A DNA stretch of 42,621 bases from Pontibacter diazotrophicus (GCF_003367245.1 NZ_QRGR01000033.1:1-42621); one strand, 5' to 3'; positions 25,156-34,243 are shown, counted from the first letter of the stretch. The notes: generated by a model not told the origin, from the sequence alone. Numbers and translations are program-made.

Positions 25156-25411
25156 TACCTAATGGCAAATAATAGGGGAGGGCACCAAAGGGAATAAGGT
25201 AAACAACAGAAGCTTTACCTCCTCCAAAGAAGTAATATTTGGTTAAATCGAGAGGTATTAAATTGATAGGTGGCGGTTTTAGTGTCCCAAGAAAATGAAA
25301 AAAGCCGCTCCAGTTTTATCTGAAGCGGCTGTTGTAGACCGAAGGAGTGAATTATCGAACCTTTTCCACATAGATTTAGCAGCTTTGGCAGAATTTATAG
25401 AAGCTCAATGA
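25156..25411 (+). repeat. Dispersed repeat, copy 3
   Basis: The left part matches copy 2 (TAGGGGAGGGCACCAAA, ACAGAAGCTTTACCTCCTC, GGTGGCGGTTTTAGT). A hairpin AAAGCCGCTCCAG with GAAGCGGCT follows. Then comes the conserved frame: from ATG 25295 it reads MKKAAPVLSEAAVVDRRSEL, then SNLFHIDLAALAEFIEAQ, ending at TGA 25409-25411. After this point copy 3 diverges from copies 1 and 2. Confidence 0.6.
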
Positions 25412-25603
25412 CGTACCTAAGGTAGCCTGCGGTTTTTCACTTAGCTATTGTTGTAGAACCTGCTCCTAGCTTTTTTGTAGAGCTTTAATATGAGCAAACC
25501 TATAGATGGGTAAGTTCAAATGTTATATATTGACCTACATGTGCAAGTATGGTGGTTCATTTATAGGCACCAAAATGTGGCTGCAAAACAAGCATTATGA
25601 ACT

Positions 25604-26746
25604 ATGGATAACCCTTTGCTAATCGGCTTAACCTGCGGCGGCGCTTTTTTGCTTGCCTTTCTGCTGGTCAACCACCCGGGTAGGAGCAATACCGTCGCCA
25701 ACAGGTGGCTCGCTTTTTTCGTGTGGACCTTCGCCTGTGCCATGCTGGAGATATTCCTGCATAACTTAAGCCTTCATGTACAATACCCAACAGCCTTTGC
25801 TTTCGTCGAAGCCGTTCGGTTCCTATCTGCGCCTACGTTATACCTGAGCATCCTCTTTTTCACCACACCCTCTAAGCGGTTCAAATTACAGGACCTTTGG
25901 CACTTTGCCCCTTTTGCGTTCTGGATACTATACCAGGTGGTCAACGTTTGGAGAGGAGAGAACTTGCGGTTTGACAGTGAGCTTGCACAAAGCGCTTTTC
26001 TGCATATTATACGGATCGTCATCCCGCTGCAAGCAGTGGCTTACCTGTTTATTTCCTTTATAAGACTGCGGCAACACCAGCGCAACATTGAAAAGGTAGC
26101 CTCCGCAACCAAGGCCGTTGATCTTTCCTGGCTGAGGCACTTTCTTCTTGCTCTGGTTGCCGTGGTACTGGTTTGGTTTAATCTTGCCTTCTTTAACATT
26201 ACGGAGCTGTTCAGCTATACGCCCTTCCTGTATCTAGCAGGGCTCTACTCGCTGGCCTACTTTTCCCTGCGACAGAAGGAGGTGTTTTCCTTTGCTCCGG
26301 CGCAACTCGCGGAGTTGGAGCCGATCATAGGGTCAGCCGGTTCCGATAAGAACGAGAAGCAGAAAAGGCTTTCCGAAAGTATGGTGCAGTCGCTTCAAGT
26401 TAAGCTGGAGCAAGTGATGCAGTATGACAAAGCGTTCCTGGAAAACGAGCTCAGTTTGCCCGTGCTTGCCCATAAAGTAGGCGTGTCGGCACATGAGCTC
26501 TCTTACCTGATAAATGAGGTGTACGGAGAGAACTTCTACGCTTTTGTAAACAGGCATCGGGTGGAGGAAGCAAAACGCCTGCTGTCCTCCACGCAGCATG
26601 ACCAGCTGAACATGCTCGGAGTGGCCTTTCAGGCAGGCTTCAACTCCAAGACCACCTTCAACACAGCTTTTAAAAAATTAACAAGACAGTCACCAACGGA
26701 GTTTGTGAAGCAGTCACTCCAACAGCAACAGGCGAAAAACGCCTGA
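25604..26746 (+). CDS. Membrane-anchored AraC-family regulator
   Basis: A 380-residue protein. The first ~225 residues form about seven hydrophobic segments. A short linker (LEPIIGSAGSDKNEKQ) leads to an AraC-type double HTH at about 270-375, including LPVLAHKVGVSAHELSYLI, then FVNRHRVEEAKRLL and FQAGFNSKTTFNTAFKKLT. Such one-component membrane regulators are common in Bacteroidetes, where the membrane part is taken to be the sensor. The serine hydrolase gene begins 88 bases downstream on the same strand, with a small hairpin (CGAACGC at 26769-26775, GCGTTCG at 26787-26793) between them, which could be an operator or attenuator. Confidence 0.85.
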   Translation: MDNPLLIGLTCGGAFLLAFLLVNHPGRSNTVANRWLAFFVWTFACAMLEIFLHNLSLHVQYPTAFAFVEAVRFLSAPTLYLSILFFTTPSKRFKLQDLWHFAPFAFWILYQVVNVWRGENLRFDSELAQSAFLHIIRIVIPLQAVAYLFISFIRLRQHQRNIEKVASATKAVDLSWLRHFLLALVAVVLVWFNLAFFNITELFSYTPFLYLAGLYSLAYFSLRQKEVFSFAPAQLAELEPIIGSAGSDKNEKQKRLSESMVQSLQVKLEQVMQYDKAFLENELSLPVLAHKVGVSAHELSYLINEVYGENFYAFVNRHRVEEAKRLLSSTQHDQLNMLGVAFQAGFNSKTTFNTAFKKLTRQSPTEFVKQSLQQQQAKNA

Positions 26747-26834
26747 AATATGTTCTTTTGGATACACCCGAACGCTAGAATACGGGGCGTTCGCCATCTT
26801 CAGGTCAAAATATTTTTAACTGAAAAGACAAAAT

Positions 26835-28706
26835 ATGACGACCCGCAGAAAAGCTCTTTTTCTCTTTCTTTGCCTGATTAGCTGCCTCTCCAATTCAAAG
26901 GCTCTCTGCCAGGAAGTACCTACCCCTCAAACTTTGGAGGAGCTGAAGTCGCTGTTGGAGAGCGAAATGAAAAGGCAGCACGTGGCGGGCATGATGCTGA
27001 CGATCGCTACCCGTGACTCCACAATTTATACGGGCGGTCTCGGCTATGCCGATGTAGATAAGAAAGTCCCCGTAACTGACCGACACCTCTTCCGGCAGGC
27101 ATCCATCACCAAGCTGTTTACCGCTCTTGGCGTACTGAGCCTGGTGGATGAGGACAAATTAGAACTTGATTCCCGCCTTCGGGACATTGCCCCTGAAATA
27201 CCCTTCCAAAATGAATGGGAGGAGGCGAATCCCGTCACCATTGCGCAACTCATGGAGCACAGTACCGGCTTTAGTGATAAGTCGCCTATGGAGGAATTTA
27301 ACTTTGAGCGTGAGGAAATAAAAGGTTTGAAAGGCCTCGAGGTACTCCAGGATCATATGGAGTCAAGGTGGAAGCCAGGGGAGAGGCACTCTTACTCAGG
27401 AGTCAACTACGCCATACTCGCCTATGTGATTGAGAAGGTCTCTAGTGAATCTTTCCAGGATTACATGCGGGGGAAAGTGTTTTCCCGATTAGGTATGCCT
27501 GACGCCAATGTGAGCCTTACAGATGAAGGATCGGGAACTTACAGCAAGGGGTATATTTGGAATGGCAGCAGATTTCAATTGGTACCGCATCAGCCGCAGT
27601 ATAACCCCGGATACGGCTCCCTAAATGCCAGTGCCATGGATTTTGCCCATGCCCTGCAGGCCTACCTGCACGACTGGCAAACGCCCAAAGAACAGTTTCT
27701 GTCCAAGGAGATGCTGCATGATTCTGAGACGCCGCATACCTACCTATCCGCCCAGGCCGGGCTTCACAACACCTACGCCTTCGGGAACGAGAGCAGGGAG
27801 ATAGGCGGTACGGTTTTCAGAGGCCATTCTGGATCGATAGCGGGTTACCTGTCGAACTTCCTTTATAACCGGGAGTTGGGCCTTGGGTTTGCCTTCAGCG
27901 TAAACACCTTCAATCCCGGTTTCCACCGCTATGCAACAGACCTGATCGCGCGGTTTCTGACACAGCACCTTGACACTCCGACAGACCCGCCCGTCTACCC
28001 GCTTCAAGTATCTGAGGTCAAGCCCTTCCTAGGGTATTACAGGCTCAGTAGCGGCTCTGACCGCTACATGGGTTACTTTCAGAGCCTGCAGAGCACGTTC
28101 AAACTGGAGCGGCACCAGGATGTGTTGAATGCAAACTTCCTTCTTGGCGGCTCCATGAACTGGAAAGCGGCAGACAGCCGTCGCCTGTTGTTTACCAATG
28201 AATGGGCAAAGGACCCAAGGATTATGTTGCTGAGGGACGGTGAGAACCAACCGGCGATAGTGGAGGACACGATGTATTTCGAAAGAATAAGCGCAGTTGA
28301 GGCGTGGGCACCGATTGCCTTGCTGTTCCTTTGCCTTCTCATCATGGCAAGCTCTATTGTGTTCGGTCTCGTGTCAGCCACACGCTTGCTTCTAATTAGG
28401 AAGAAAAGTCTAAACGCATATCTTCTGCGGCTTTCACCGGCCTTGGCTACGCTTGGCCTGCTGTTGGGCATTTGGGCAATTTCCCAGTTCATACACCACA
28501 TCACGACGGGGGTGCCTATTAGCGACATTACCATAATGTGGACGACTGGAAGATACCTTTTTGCTTTCTTTACACTTGGCTCTGCAATTTTGCTGGTGTT
28601 GCGCTGGAAATCTTTGCAGAGTAGGTGGCTGAGGGTCTATATGGCAGCGGTGGCTCTCTGTGGCTGCTACTTATTTACAGTTCTGGTGATTAGCAACTGG
28701 TACTAA
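26835..28706 (+). CDS. Membrane-anchored beta-lactamase-family serine hydrolase
   Basis: A 623-residue protein with a signal peptide (1-26), a PF00144-type catalytic domain (about 35-385) with SITK at 90-93, YSG at 187-189 and HSG at 331-333, a middle domain (about 390-490, GYYRLSSGSDRYMGYFQ), and four hydrophobic segments at the C-terminus (about 495-518, 530-550, 565-587, 598-620). The active site is thus periplasmic and tethered to the membrane. Family activities include D-amino peptide hydrolysis and esterolysis. Pairing with a membrane AraC regulator suggests inducible production in response to an envelope signal, but this is inferred from position only. Confidence 0.85.
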   Translation: MTTRRKALFLFLCLISCLSNSKALCQEVPTPQTLEELKSLLESEMKRQHVAGMMLTIATRDSTIYTGGLGYADVDKKVPVTDRHLFRQASITKLFTALGVLSLVDEDKLELDSRLRDIAPEIPFQNEWEEANPVTIAQLMEHSTGFSDKSPMEEFNFEREEIKGLKGLEVLQDHMESRWKPGERHSYSGVNYAILAYVIEKVSSESFQDYMRGKVFSRLGMPDANVSLTDEGSGTYSKGYIWNGSRFQLVPHQPQYNPGYGSLNASAMDFAHALQAYLHDWQTPKEQFLSKEMLHDSETPHTYLSAQAGLHNTYAFGNESREIGGTVFRGHSGSIAGYLSNFLYNRELGLGFAFSVNTFNPGFHRYATDLIARFLTQHLDTPTDPPVYPLQVSEVKPFLGYYRLSSGSDRYMGYFQSLQSTFKLERHQDVLNANFLLGGSMNWKAADSRRLLFTNEWAKDPRIMLLRDGENQPAIVEDTMYFERISAVEAWAPIALLFLCLLIMASSIVFGLVSATRLLLIRKKSLNAYLLRLSPALATLGLLLGIWAISQFIHHITTGVPISDITIMWTTGRYLFAFFTLGSAILLVLRWKSLQSRWLRVYMAAVALCGCYLFTVLVISNWY

Positions 28707-28823
28707 TGCTGCCGCTAGCAGGGGAGCTAAGGCCTCCTACTGTAGGGTTTTAATCCTAAAAATAAGAGGTTATAATATGAGTGGTTTTAACCGAAGGGAA
28801 ATTATAAGGCTTTTATCGAACTG

Positions 28824-28859
28824 AAAAAGCCGCTCCATTTAACATGGAGCGGCTTTTTT
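28824..28859. terminator. Bidirectional terminator between the serine hydrolase and tRNA-Glu
   Basis: A perfect 15-bp stem (AAAAAGCCGCTCCAT at 28824-28838 with its complement at 28844-28858) with a 5-base loop and T-tracts on both strands. It lies just beyond the 3' end of the minus-strand tRNA. The stem core is shared with the hairpins of dispersed repeat copies 1 and 3. Confidence 0.85.
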
Positions 28860-28866
28860 GCTGTAG

Positions 28867-28938
28867 TAGCCCGTAGGGGAATCGAACCCCTGTTACCAGA
28901 ATGAAAATCTGGCGTCCTAACCCCTAGACGAACGGGCC
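28867..28938 (-). tRNA. tRNA-Glu (anticodon UUC)
   Basis: The minus strand folds into a full cloverleaf of 72 bases. The acceptor is GGCCCGT with ACGGGCT (one terminal G-U), the anticodon stem CCAGA/TCTGG with loop TTTTCAT gives anticodon TTC, and the T arm is AGGGG-TTCGATT-CCCCT. The discriminator is A and CCA is not encoded. Confidence 0.97.
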
Positions 28939-29094
28939 TTGTTGCTGTATTGCGATGCAAATATAGGAGGCTGTTTTTTAATTACAAGGGCTCCAGGGGA
29001 AAAAATATCTCTTATTAGCTGAAAATGCTGATATACAGAGCTAAAATATTAAAACGGCACTGTTTCATCTTCTTTTATCAACCTGCAAGGTTGC

Positions 29095-29988
29095 CTACTT
29101 CTCAAAAGAAATTACGCTATACAGCTCAGGCTCTAAAAAAGGCCCTCCGGGGTGACTGCCCGTATAGTCAAAGTTAATCCAGAGATTGCCACCTGTTTCG
29201 TGAAAGTGTATTTTACCGCCGGCTACCTCATCCGGAAACAGCGTGCGGATGGCATAGCTTATTTTATCTAAATCGTCTACAGTGCCAATCTTAACTTCTG
29301 TATACATGTGGCTCGGTGATATCACCACGCGGGCTTCGCCGCCAATCGACATGACAGAAGATGCCATCAGAATGGCGTAGTCATCGCAGTCGCCAGCCAG
29401 CAGGCCCATACTTTCTACCGGCGGAGAATAATAATCCATACCAAGCGGATCGTTCACATACTTCCAGTTCAGGCGAATATGCTTGAAGAGCGAGAAGTAG
29501 CGGGTCATTTTACCAAACTTCTGGTAGTACTCATCGTGGAAGTACCTGGTAGAGTTTTCTACGGCAAAGGCCCGAACCCTCGGGTCATTCGGTTGCATAG
29601 CGCTTTTAACCCGCTGGTTCTGGAAATACGTGCCGCGCACCGGTTTAAAGTAGGACACCTTGTGGGGGTTGCTCGTCATGTTCACCAGCAGGGCGTTGTA
29701 GTCGTCGTACAGTCCCTCAAAAGTTTGGTTTTTGAAGGTGCTGTTAAAGCCAAACAGTCCTAAGATACTCACAAACAAGAGTAAAGTCAGTTTGGGGCTG
29801 TACCGGGTGACAACTACCGAAATAAAAGCAGAGAAAAGAAGGCACAACAGGAAGTGCAACTCGTAATCCATGGAGTTATAAGGCGGAACATAAAAGCTAA
29901 ACAACACCGCCATCGGGAATACGATGATGATCTGGATGAACCGCATGGTGAGGTTCATTAGGCGTAAAGAATGTAGAAACTGCAACAT
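29095..29988 (-). CDS. Membrane protein with a transglutaminase-like domain
   Basis: A 297-residue protein with three N-terminal hydrophobic segments (about 17-35, 43-61, 67-82) and a C-terminal transglutaminase-like cysteine protease fold. The likely triad is Cys201 (in LLAGDCDDYAILMAS), His227 (in SPSHMYTEV) and Asp274 (in LWINFDYT). These spacings fit the transglutaminase-like superfamily, whose bacterial members are mostly peptidases or amidases rather than crosslinkers. The tract is expected on the periplasmic side. It is transcribed away from tRNA-Glu's promoter side and ends 157 bases before the tRNA 5' end. Confidence 0.75.
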   Translation of the reverse strand: MLQFLHSLRLMNLTMRFIQIIIVFPMAVLFSFYVPPYNSMDYELHFLLCLLFSAFISVVVTRYSPKLTLLLFVSILGLFGFNSTFKNQTFEGLYDDYNALLVNMTSNPHKVSYFKPVRGTYFQNQRVKSAMQPNDPRVRAFAVENSTRYFHDEYYQKFGKMTRYFSLFKHIRLNWKYVNDPLGMDYYSPPVESMGLLAGDCDDYAILMASSVMSIGGEARVVISPSHMYTEVKIGTVDDLDKISYAIRTLFPDEVAGGKIHFHETGGNLWINFDYTGSHPGGPFLEPELYSVISFEK

Positions 29989-30220
29989 ATGTTTCTAATT
30001 TAAGGGTTTAGGCGGTATGGACAACTACATCCTGCACAAGCAGTGGAAAAGCATCCTCATTCGCTATAAATTATAACGCAAAAAACATTCCTCGTTTTAC
30101 GCAGCAGCCACTTTTTTTTTTTTATATAAGTGGGTGGTGTCTATATAAATCAAAGGTTTTAAGACAGAAAAAATTCCCTAATTAGGAGCAAAATTTTATA
30201 GCTGATTTAACCGCACTTTT

Positions 30221-30276
30221 AGAGCATGTTTAAATTTCGTTTTTGCAGCGCAAAGTATGAATTCTAAACATGCTCT
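30221..30276. repeat. 56-bp element bounded by a 12-bp inverted repeat
   Basis: AGAGCATGTTTA at 30221-30232 is perfectly repeated in inverse at 30265-30276, around a 32-base centre. Terminal AGAGCATGTTTA-type ends resemble insertion-sequence inverted repeats, so this may be a miniature or remnant element; the family was not identified. Confidence 0.45.
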
Positions 30277-30710
30277 TAGCTGAATAAATGCTGGTGCCGC
30301 ATTCTGAAATAAGGTTTGCTGCATCATCCTTCTCAAGTTAATTTTAAAGCAGCTATACCATATCCTTTGCTGAAATATAATCGATGAGAAAAAAGCACTG
30401 CAGTCTATTTTCTCTTATTTTTCTCATCTCTTAAAGGAGCCACTTCTCTGAAAACACGAAAAGGCTGAGTAGGTTTAGAATGATTTTTTCTGTTCTAAAA
30501 GCATGTTCACATCGCTCTCATGAGAGCTTGTTTTAATATAGCGAAACAAGAAGAAATTAGCAAGCTTATTACCGCTGTTATCCAATAGGCAGAGGTCTGC
30601 TTCTGTGCCTTTGTCTACCATGGGTCAATCTTTTGAACCGGCAGGAAATGCTAACACCTTATGTTATAGGAAACAGAGCAGGCGCTGTGCACTGGCTGAC
30701 AATAAAATGG

Positions 30711-30764
30711 CTTTAACCTGCTGCGCCACCTGCTTTGATTTACAGGTGGCGCAGCAGGTTAAAG
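30711..30764. terminator. 22-bp perfect hairpin downstream of the lipoprotein gene
   Basis: Positions 30711-30732 and 30743-30764 are exact reverse complements around a 10-base loop (CTTTGATTTA). Arms begin CTTTAACCTGCTGCG. It lies about 90 bases past the stop of the minus-strand lipoprotein gene, where a terminator is expected, but there is only a weak T-run on that strand. Confidence 0.5.
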
Positions 30765-30851
30765 CAGGTAAAGTAATGGTGGCGTAAATGGTGCAGCCGA
30801 TCAGGGCGCTTATGTATTTGCATTTTGTTTACAGCACACCGTCAATTTCAC

Positions 30852-31979
30852 TTACTGATACTGAATGTACAGTGGCTTCGGATCTAAAGAGAGCAATTCC
30901 TCCGGTGTCATCAGGCGCCCCGGTGGTTTTTTGAGGTCGTTTTTGTAAAAGATTTTAAATCCGGTAAACTGCACAGGCTCTTTTTGAATGTAGGCGCGAT
31001 ATGTATCTTTCTTAAGCACAGGACCACCCCAGCCATCCATGTGCATGACTACTTGCACTTCCGGCCTTAAGGTAATATTCTCTGTGTTGGTCACCATGCC
31101 CTGTGTAAAACGGTGTACCACAAGTATCTTCGGCGGCAGGTTGTGCTCTTTCGCTAAGTCTGCCAAATACTTTGTCGCGTAGTTAATGTCTTCGGCATCA
31201 TACGTGCCGACGCGGCGGCCAGGTACTCCTCCTCTTTTCATAGAGAACTCCGGGTCTATACCCAGGTGTACGTGGGGCAATTTCAGGTATTTCTCCAGGG
31301 CTGGTATTTCCTCCTGCAAGGTGCTCTGGCCTACCTGTATATCCAGGAAGACAATGGCATCACGCTGCTTGGCTATCTCCAGTACGTCGTCAATCATCTT
31401 GTCTGCCATACGGAGCCTGTATTTTCCACCTGCGCTGGGGTGCCCCTGCGCTGTTACCACGATGGCGTGCAGGGCCGGCTGCACTGGTGTCTCCGGATCG
31501 GCTTCGTTCCATTTGGCCACCTCTTCATCGAGCTTTTGCAGCATTTGTTCCGGGGGCAACTCGCCCAATATGCCCATGCGCTTCGATAGCAGGTTACCGT
31601 AATAAGCAATAATGCGTTTTTGAGGCAGTATAGCTCCTGCTAAAGGCCTGGGGCCCGGGTAATCATAGGCAGCGGTGTCTGGTATTGGTGTTTCCTCTAC
31701 AGGGGCTGGAATAGCAGCCAGGGTGTCCTGTGGCTGTGCGCTGCTATCTGCCGGCACGGCAGGAGCAGTGGTATTGGAATCTGCCTGTGCAGTGGCAATA
31801 ACGGCTGAGCTTGTGTCGCGGTCCTGAGTGCAGGCGCTTGTCAGCATCAAGCCGCAAAGTAGCGCAGCTGCTCTGGAGGTATACTTTTTAAAATGAAAAC
31901 GGGTGCTTATCCCGTTGGTAGTTGTAACTGGAAATATGTGTAGAAGGGAATTCTCACAAAACAATCGGCGCAGATTCAT
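30852..31979 (-). CDS. Lipoprotein with a putative TIM-barrel-like domain
   Basis: A 375-residue protein. The lipobox LTSAC puts the lipidated cysteine at residue 50. This is unusually far in and leaves about 28 residues before the basic/hydrophobic signal, so the true start may be an unusual codon downstream of ATG 31979. After a Pro/Ala/Thr-rich linker (about 55-105) the globular part begins with RIIAYYGNLLSKRMGILGEL. Segments such as DAIVFLDIQVGQSTL, HVHLGIDPEFSM and PPKILVVHRFTQGM look like successive beta/alpha barrel units ending in acidic residues. Similar proteins are seen in several phyla without known function. A glycoside hydrolase-like role is possible but unproven. Confidence 0.65.
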   Translation of the reverse strand: MNLRRLFCENSLLHIFPVTTTNGISTRFHFKKYTSRAAALLCGLMLTSACTQDRDTSSAVIATAQADSNTTAPAVPADSSAQPQDTLAAIPAPVEETPIPDTAAYDYPGPRPLAGAILPQKRIIAYYGNLLSKRMGILGELPPEQMLQKLDEEVAKWNEADPETPVQPALHAIVVTAQGHPSAGGKYRLRMADKMIDDVLEIAKQRDAIVFLDIQVGQSTLQEEIPALEKYLKLPHVHLGIDPEFSMKRGGVPGRRVGTYDAEDINYATKYLADLAKEHNLPPKILVVHRFTQGMVTNTENITLRPEVQVVMHMDGWGGPVLKKDTYRAYIQKEPVQFTGFKIFYKNDLKKPPGRLMTPEELLSLDPKPLYIQYQ

Positions 31980-32069
31980 TTAAAATTAAAATAGGTGTAT
32001 AAGGTAGTGCTGAATATAGCAGTTTTACGGTTAGCCTGCTACAAATCGCTCATTTACTTAGTGAAAAAA

Positions 32070-32864
32070 TCAGGAGTGGGTGTAGTGCCGTTTCAGCCAC
32101 TGGCTCAATCCGGAGAGTCCGGGGAACAGCACCCGTTCTGTAATGTTGGCCTGGTCCAGTTTGTCACGTACTTCCCATTTGAGTTTAGCAGGTATTATCA
32201 CCCTGAAGTATAGGTCCGGGTGTTGCTTGAGCCACTGACTCAGTCCTGCCTTCACATCCGACATCATCGAGAAAAGGGCATACTGGTGTACTATTCGGGC
32301 ATCAAGGGAAGGTGGCTCCAGAAAAACGACAAACTCTTCCTCCTTAAAGCTCTTCAGGGCCTTTAGAGAGGGCGCTACCGGTTCCAGTACCTCAGGCGTG
32401 AATACGTTTGAGCCCTCTTCTTCCAGCACCCGCTTCAGGGGCACAGGAAGGTACTCGCTTGTTTTAACATAGTTGATACACACCACACAACCGTCATGGT
32501 CGTACTTGGACAGATCTTCTGTAGCAAAATGCAAGGCTACATAAGGGGAGTAGGTCCAGTCTAACAGCCGGGTGGGCAGGCCGTGGTGCTGGGCAATGGC
32601 CAGCCAGTTCCAGATAGAGTCGCCGGTAGGGTTAGAGTTGTCGTATGCATATTTCCGGAAGTTCCGGAGCAGGTGCGGTTCCAGCTTTTCATACTGGCTG
32701 CCAATGCGCATAATACTGGTACTCAGGTCAAAGCTCTTGTTCCAGGTTCCGCGGTAAACGTAAGAGGACCGGAACCGGTTGATGTTCTCGTCCCAGGTAT
32801 GGTCAAATAGAATCTGTTGCAACTCTATCCAACTTTCCACTACAATGTCTTTTCCCAGTTCCAT
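32070..32864 (-). CDS. FRG-domain protein
   Basis: A 264-residue protein with the FRG domain pattern: an N-terminal WIELQQILFD helix, YRGTW near residue 37, and the hallmark AQHHGLPTRLLDWTYSPYVALHFA at about 90-113. FRG (Phe-Arg-Gly) domains have no settled biochemical role. They turn up in phage and mobile-element neighbourhoods and have been suggested to act in toxin or defence settings. Two LSQWLK segments occur near residues 208 and 252, probably related short helices. No toxin-antitoxin partner is adjacent. The ATG at 32864 fits the family N-terminus. Confidence 0.8.
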   Translation of the reverse strand: MELGKDIVVESWIELQQILFDHTWDENINRFRSSYVYRGTWNKSFDLSTSIMRIGSQYEKLEPHLLRNFRKYAYDNSNPTGDSIWNWLAIAQHHGLPTRLLDWTYSPYVALHFATEDLSKYDHDGCVVCINYVKTSEYLPVPLKRVLEEEGSNVFTPEVLEPVAPSLKALKSFKEEEFVVFLEPPSLDARIVHQYALFSMMSDVKAGLSQWLKQHPDLYFRVIIPAKLKWEVRDKLDQANITERVLFPGLSGLSQWLKRHYTHS

Positions 32865-33187
32865 CTCTGTGCCTTATCTTGAAAGTAATAAGAAAAATAT
32901 GCTATGCGATTACATACTTCTCTACGTGCTATATGTTACACCTGCTTTGCCAGTAATGGGGTTGGGTAAGTAAAGGATAAATTTAAGTTATCGCTTTAAA
33001 TAATTGTTTATTAATGCTTTAAACAAGGTTAAACGAGAGTATATAATATTGCGTTATTGTACTATTTATATTATTTATTATACGTGTTATAACAAGGTGT
33101 CTTAATATTACGTGATCTTTATATAGAAAACTGATAGGTAAGGGTCCCGTAATTTCTGTTATGTTTCATATATAAATACTATACACT
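32865..33187. other. AT-rich divergent control region
   Basis: Between the divergent FRG and catalase genes. Positions about 32980-33180 are extremely AT-rich with many TTATA/TATTA runs, an expected home for promoters of both genes. No exact TAnnTTTG box with a matching -33 element was found. Confidence 0.4.
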
Positions 33188-34060
33188 ATGTTTTACCATG
33201 ATAACAAACTACAGTACACGGTAAAAGTGGACAAACCTAATCCCGCTTTTGCCAATATGTTACAACAAGCTATCGGAGGTATCGAAGGAGAGATAAGAGT
33301 CTGTATGCAGTACCTGTTCCAGGCCTGGGGCTTCAGAGGTGATGTGAAGTACCGCGACATGCTGATGGAAACAGGTACCGAAGAAATAGCACACATCGAG
33401 ATGCTGGCTACCGCAGTTGCCCTGAACCTGGAGGGAGCACCACAGTCTCTGCAGGAAGAGATGGCCAAGGATAAAATAGTCGGGGCTATAATGGGTGGTA
33501 TGAACCCGCGCCACGTATTGTCTGCTGGTATGAGTGCCATGCCTGTAGATTCGAACGGTGTTCCATTCAATGGTTCCTGGGTGGTAGGTAGCGGAAACAT
33601 TGCCGCTGATATGTATGCCAACGTAATGGCCGAGTCCACAGGAAGGCTGCTGGCTACCCGCTTATGGGAGGCTACAGATGATAAAGGCATGAAAGACATG
33701 CTTTCTTTCCTGATTGCCCGCGACACGATGCACCAGAACCAGTGGCTGGCAGTGCTTGAAGAGCTCGGCGGACTGGAAGGTGTGCACCCGATTCCAAACA
33801 GCTTCCCGCAGGCAATGGAAAACCAGGATGCGAACTATACTTTCATGTCAACCCGATTGGATTGCAAGCCTGAAACTGACGGACGTTGGACACAAGGTAA
33901 ATCTATGGATGGCAAGGGCATGTTTAAATATGAGCTCGGAAGGCCGCAAGGCCAGGAGCCGGAACTGGCAGCGCCAGCTCCAAAAGGACATGCTCAGAAA
34001 GAGCAGATGATGGGATCAGGAGCCAAAGGTTTATTGAAAAGAGTGAAGAAGAACCTGTAG
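33188..34060 (+). CDS. Manganese catalase
   Basis: A 290-residue non-haem catalase that disproportionates hydrogen peroxide with a dimanganese centre. The ferritin-like four-helix bundle carries the expected ligands: Glu35 (GEIRVCMQY), Glu66 and His69 (EEIAHIEM), Glu149 (VMAESTGRL) and His182 (RDTMHQNQW). These positions agree with the characterised Lactobacillus enzyme to within a residue. The C-terminal ~50 residues are a Pro/Ala/Lys-rich tail typical of the family. It is monocistronic with a clear terminator. Confidence 0.95.
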   Translation: MFYHDNKLQYTVKVDKPNPAFANMLQQAIGGIEGEIRVCMQYLFQAWGFRGDVKYRDMLMETGTEEIAHIEMLATAVALNLEGAPQSLQEEMAKDKIVGAIMGGMNPRHVLSAGMSAMPVDSNGVPFNGSWVVGSGNIAADMYANVMAESTGRLLATRLWEATDDKGMKDMLSFLIARDTMHQNQWLAVLEELGGLEGVHPIPNSFPQAMENQDANYTFMSTRLDCKPETDGRWTQGKSMDGKGMFKYELGRPQGQEPELAAPAPKGHAQKEQMMGSGAKGLLKRVKKNL

Positions 34061-34087
34061 GCATTTGTTATAGCCAATCATTTTTAT

Positions 34088-34127
34088 AAAAGCGGAGGGA
34101 ACAGCAGTTCCTTCCGCTTTTGTTTTT
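34088..34127 (+). terminator. Terminator after manganese catalase
   Basis: A 15-bp stem with one G-T pair (AAAAGCGGAGGGAAC at 34088-34102 with 34107-34121), a 4-base loop AGCA, then GTTTTTT. It is 27 bases after the stop. Confidence 0.9.
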
Positions 34128-34243
34128 TACGTACCATTCAACTCTTCCAAATGAACACCGGGGCGGCATACTTTGCAATTATCTGTCTGTGGTCCTTTCT
34201 GTCCCACTTAAGAGGAATAGGGCTGTTTCATTCAACATATTTC

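Larger units (their letters stand above)
29989..30851. other. Long intergenic region with two strong inverted repeats
   Basis: No gene was recognised in 863 bases. It holds a 12-bp inverted repeat spanning 30221-30276 and a 22-bp perfect hairpin at 30711-30764, described separately. A run of 13 T lies at about 30110-30123. Confidence 0.45.
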
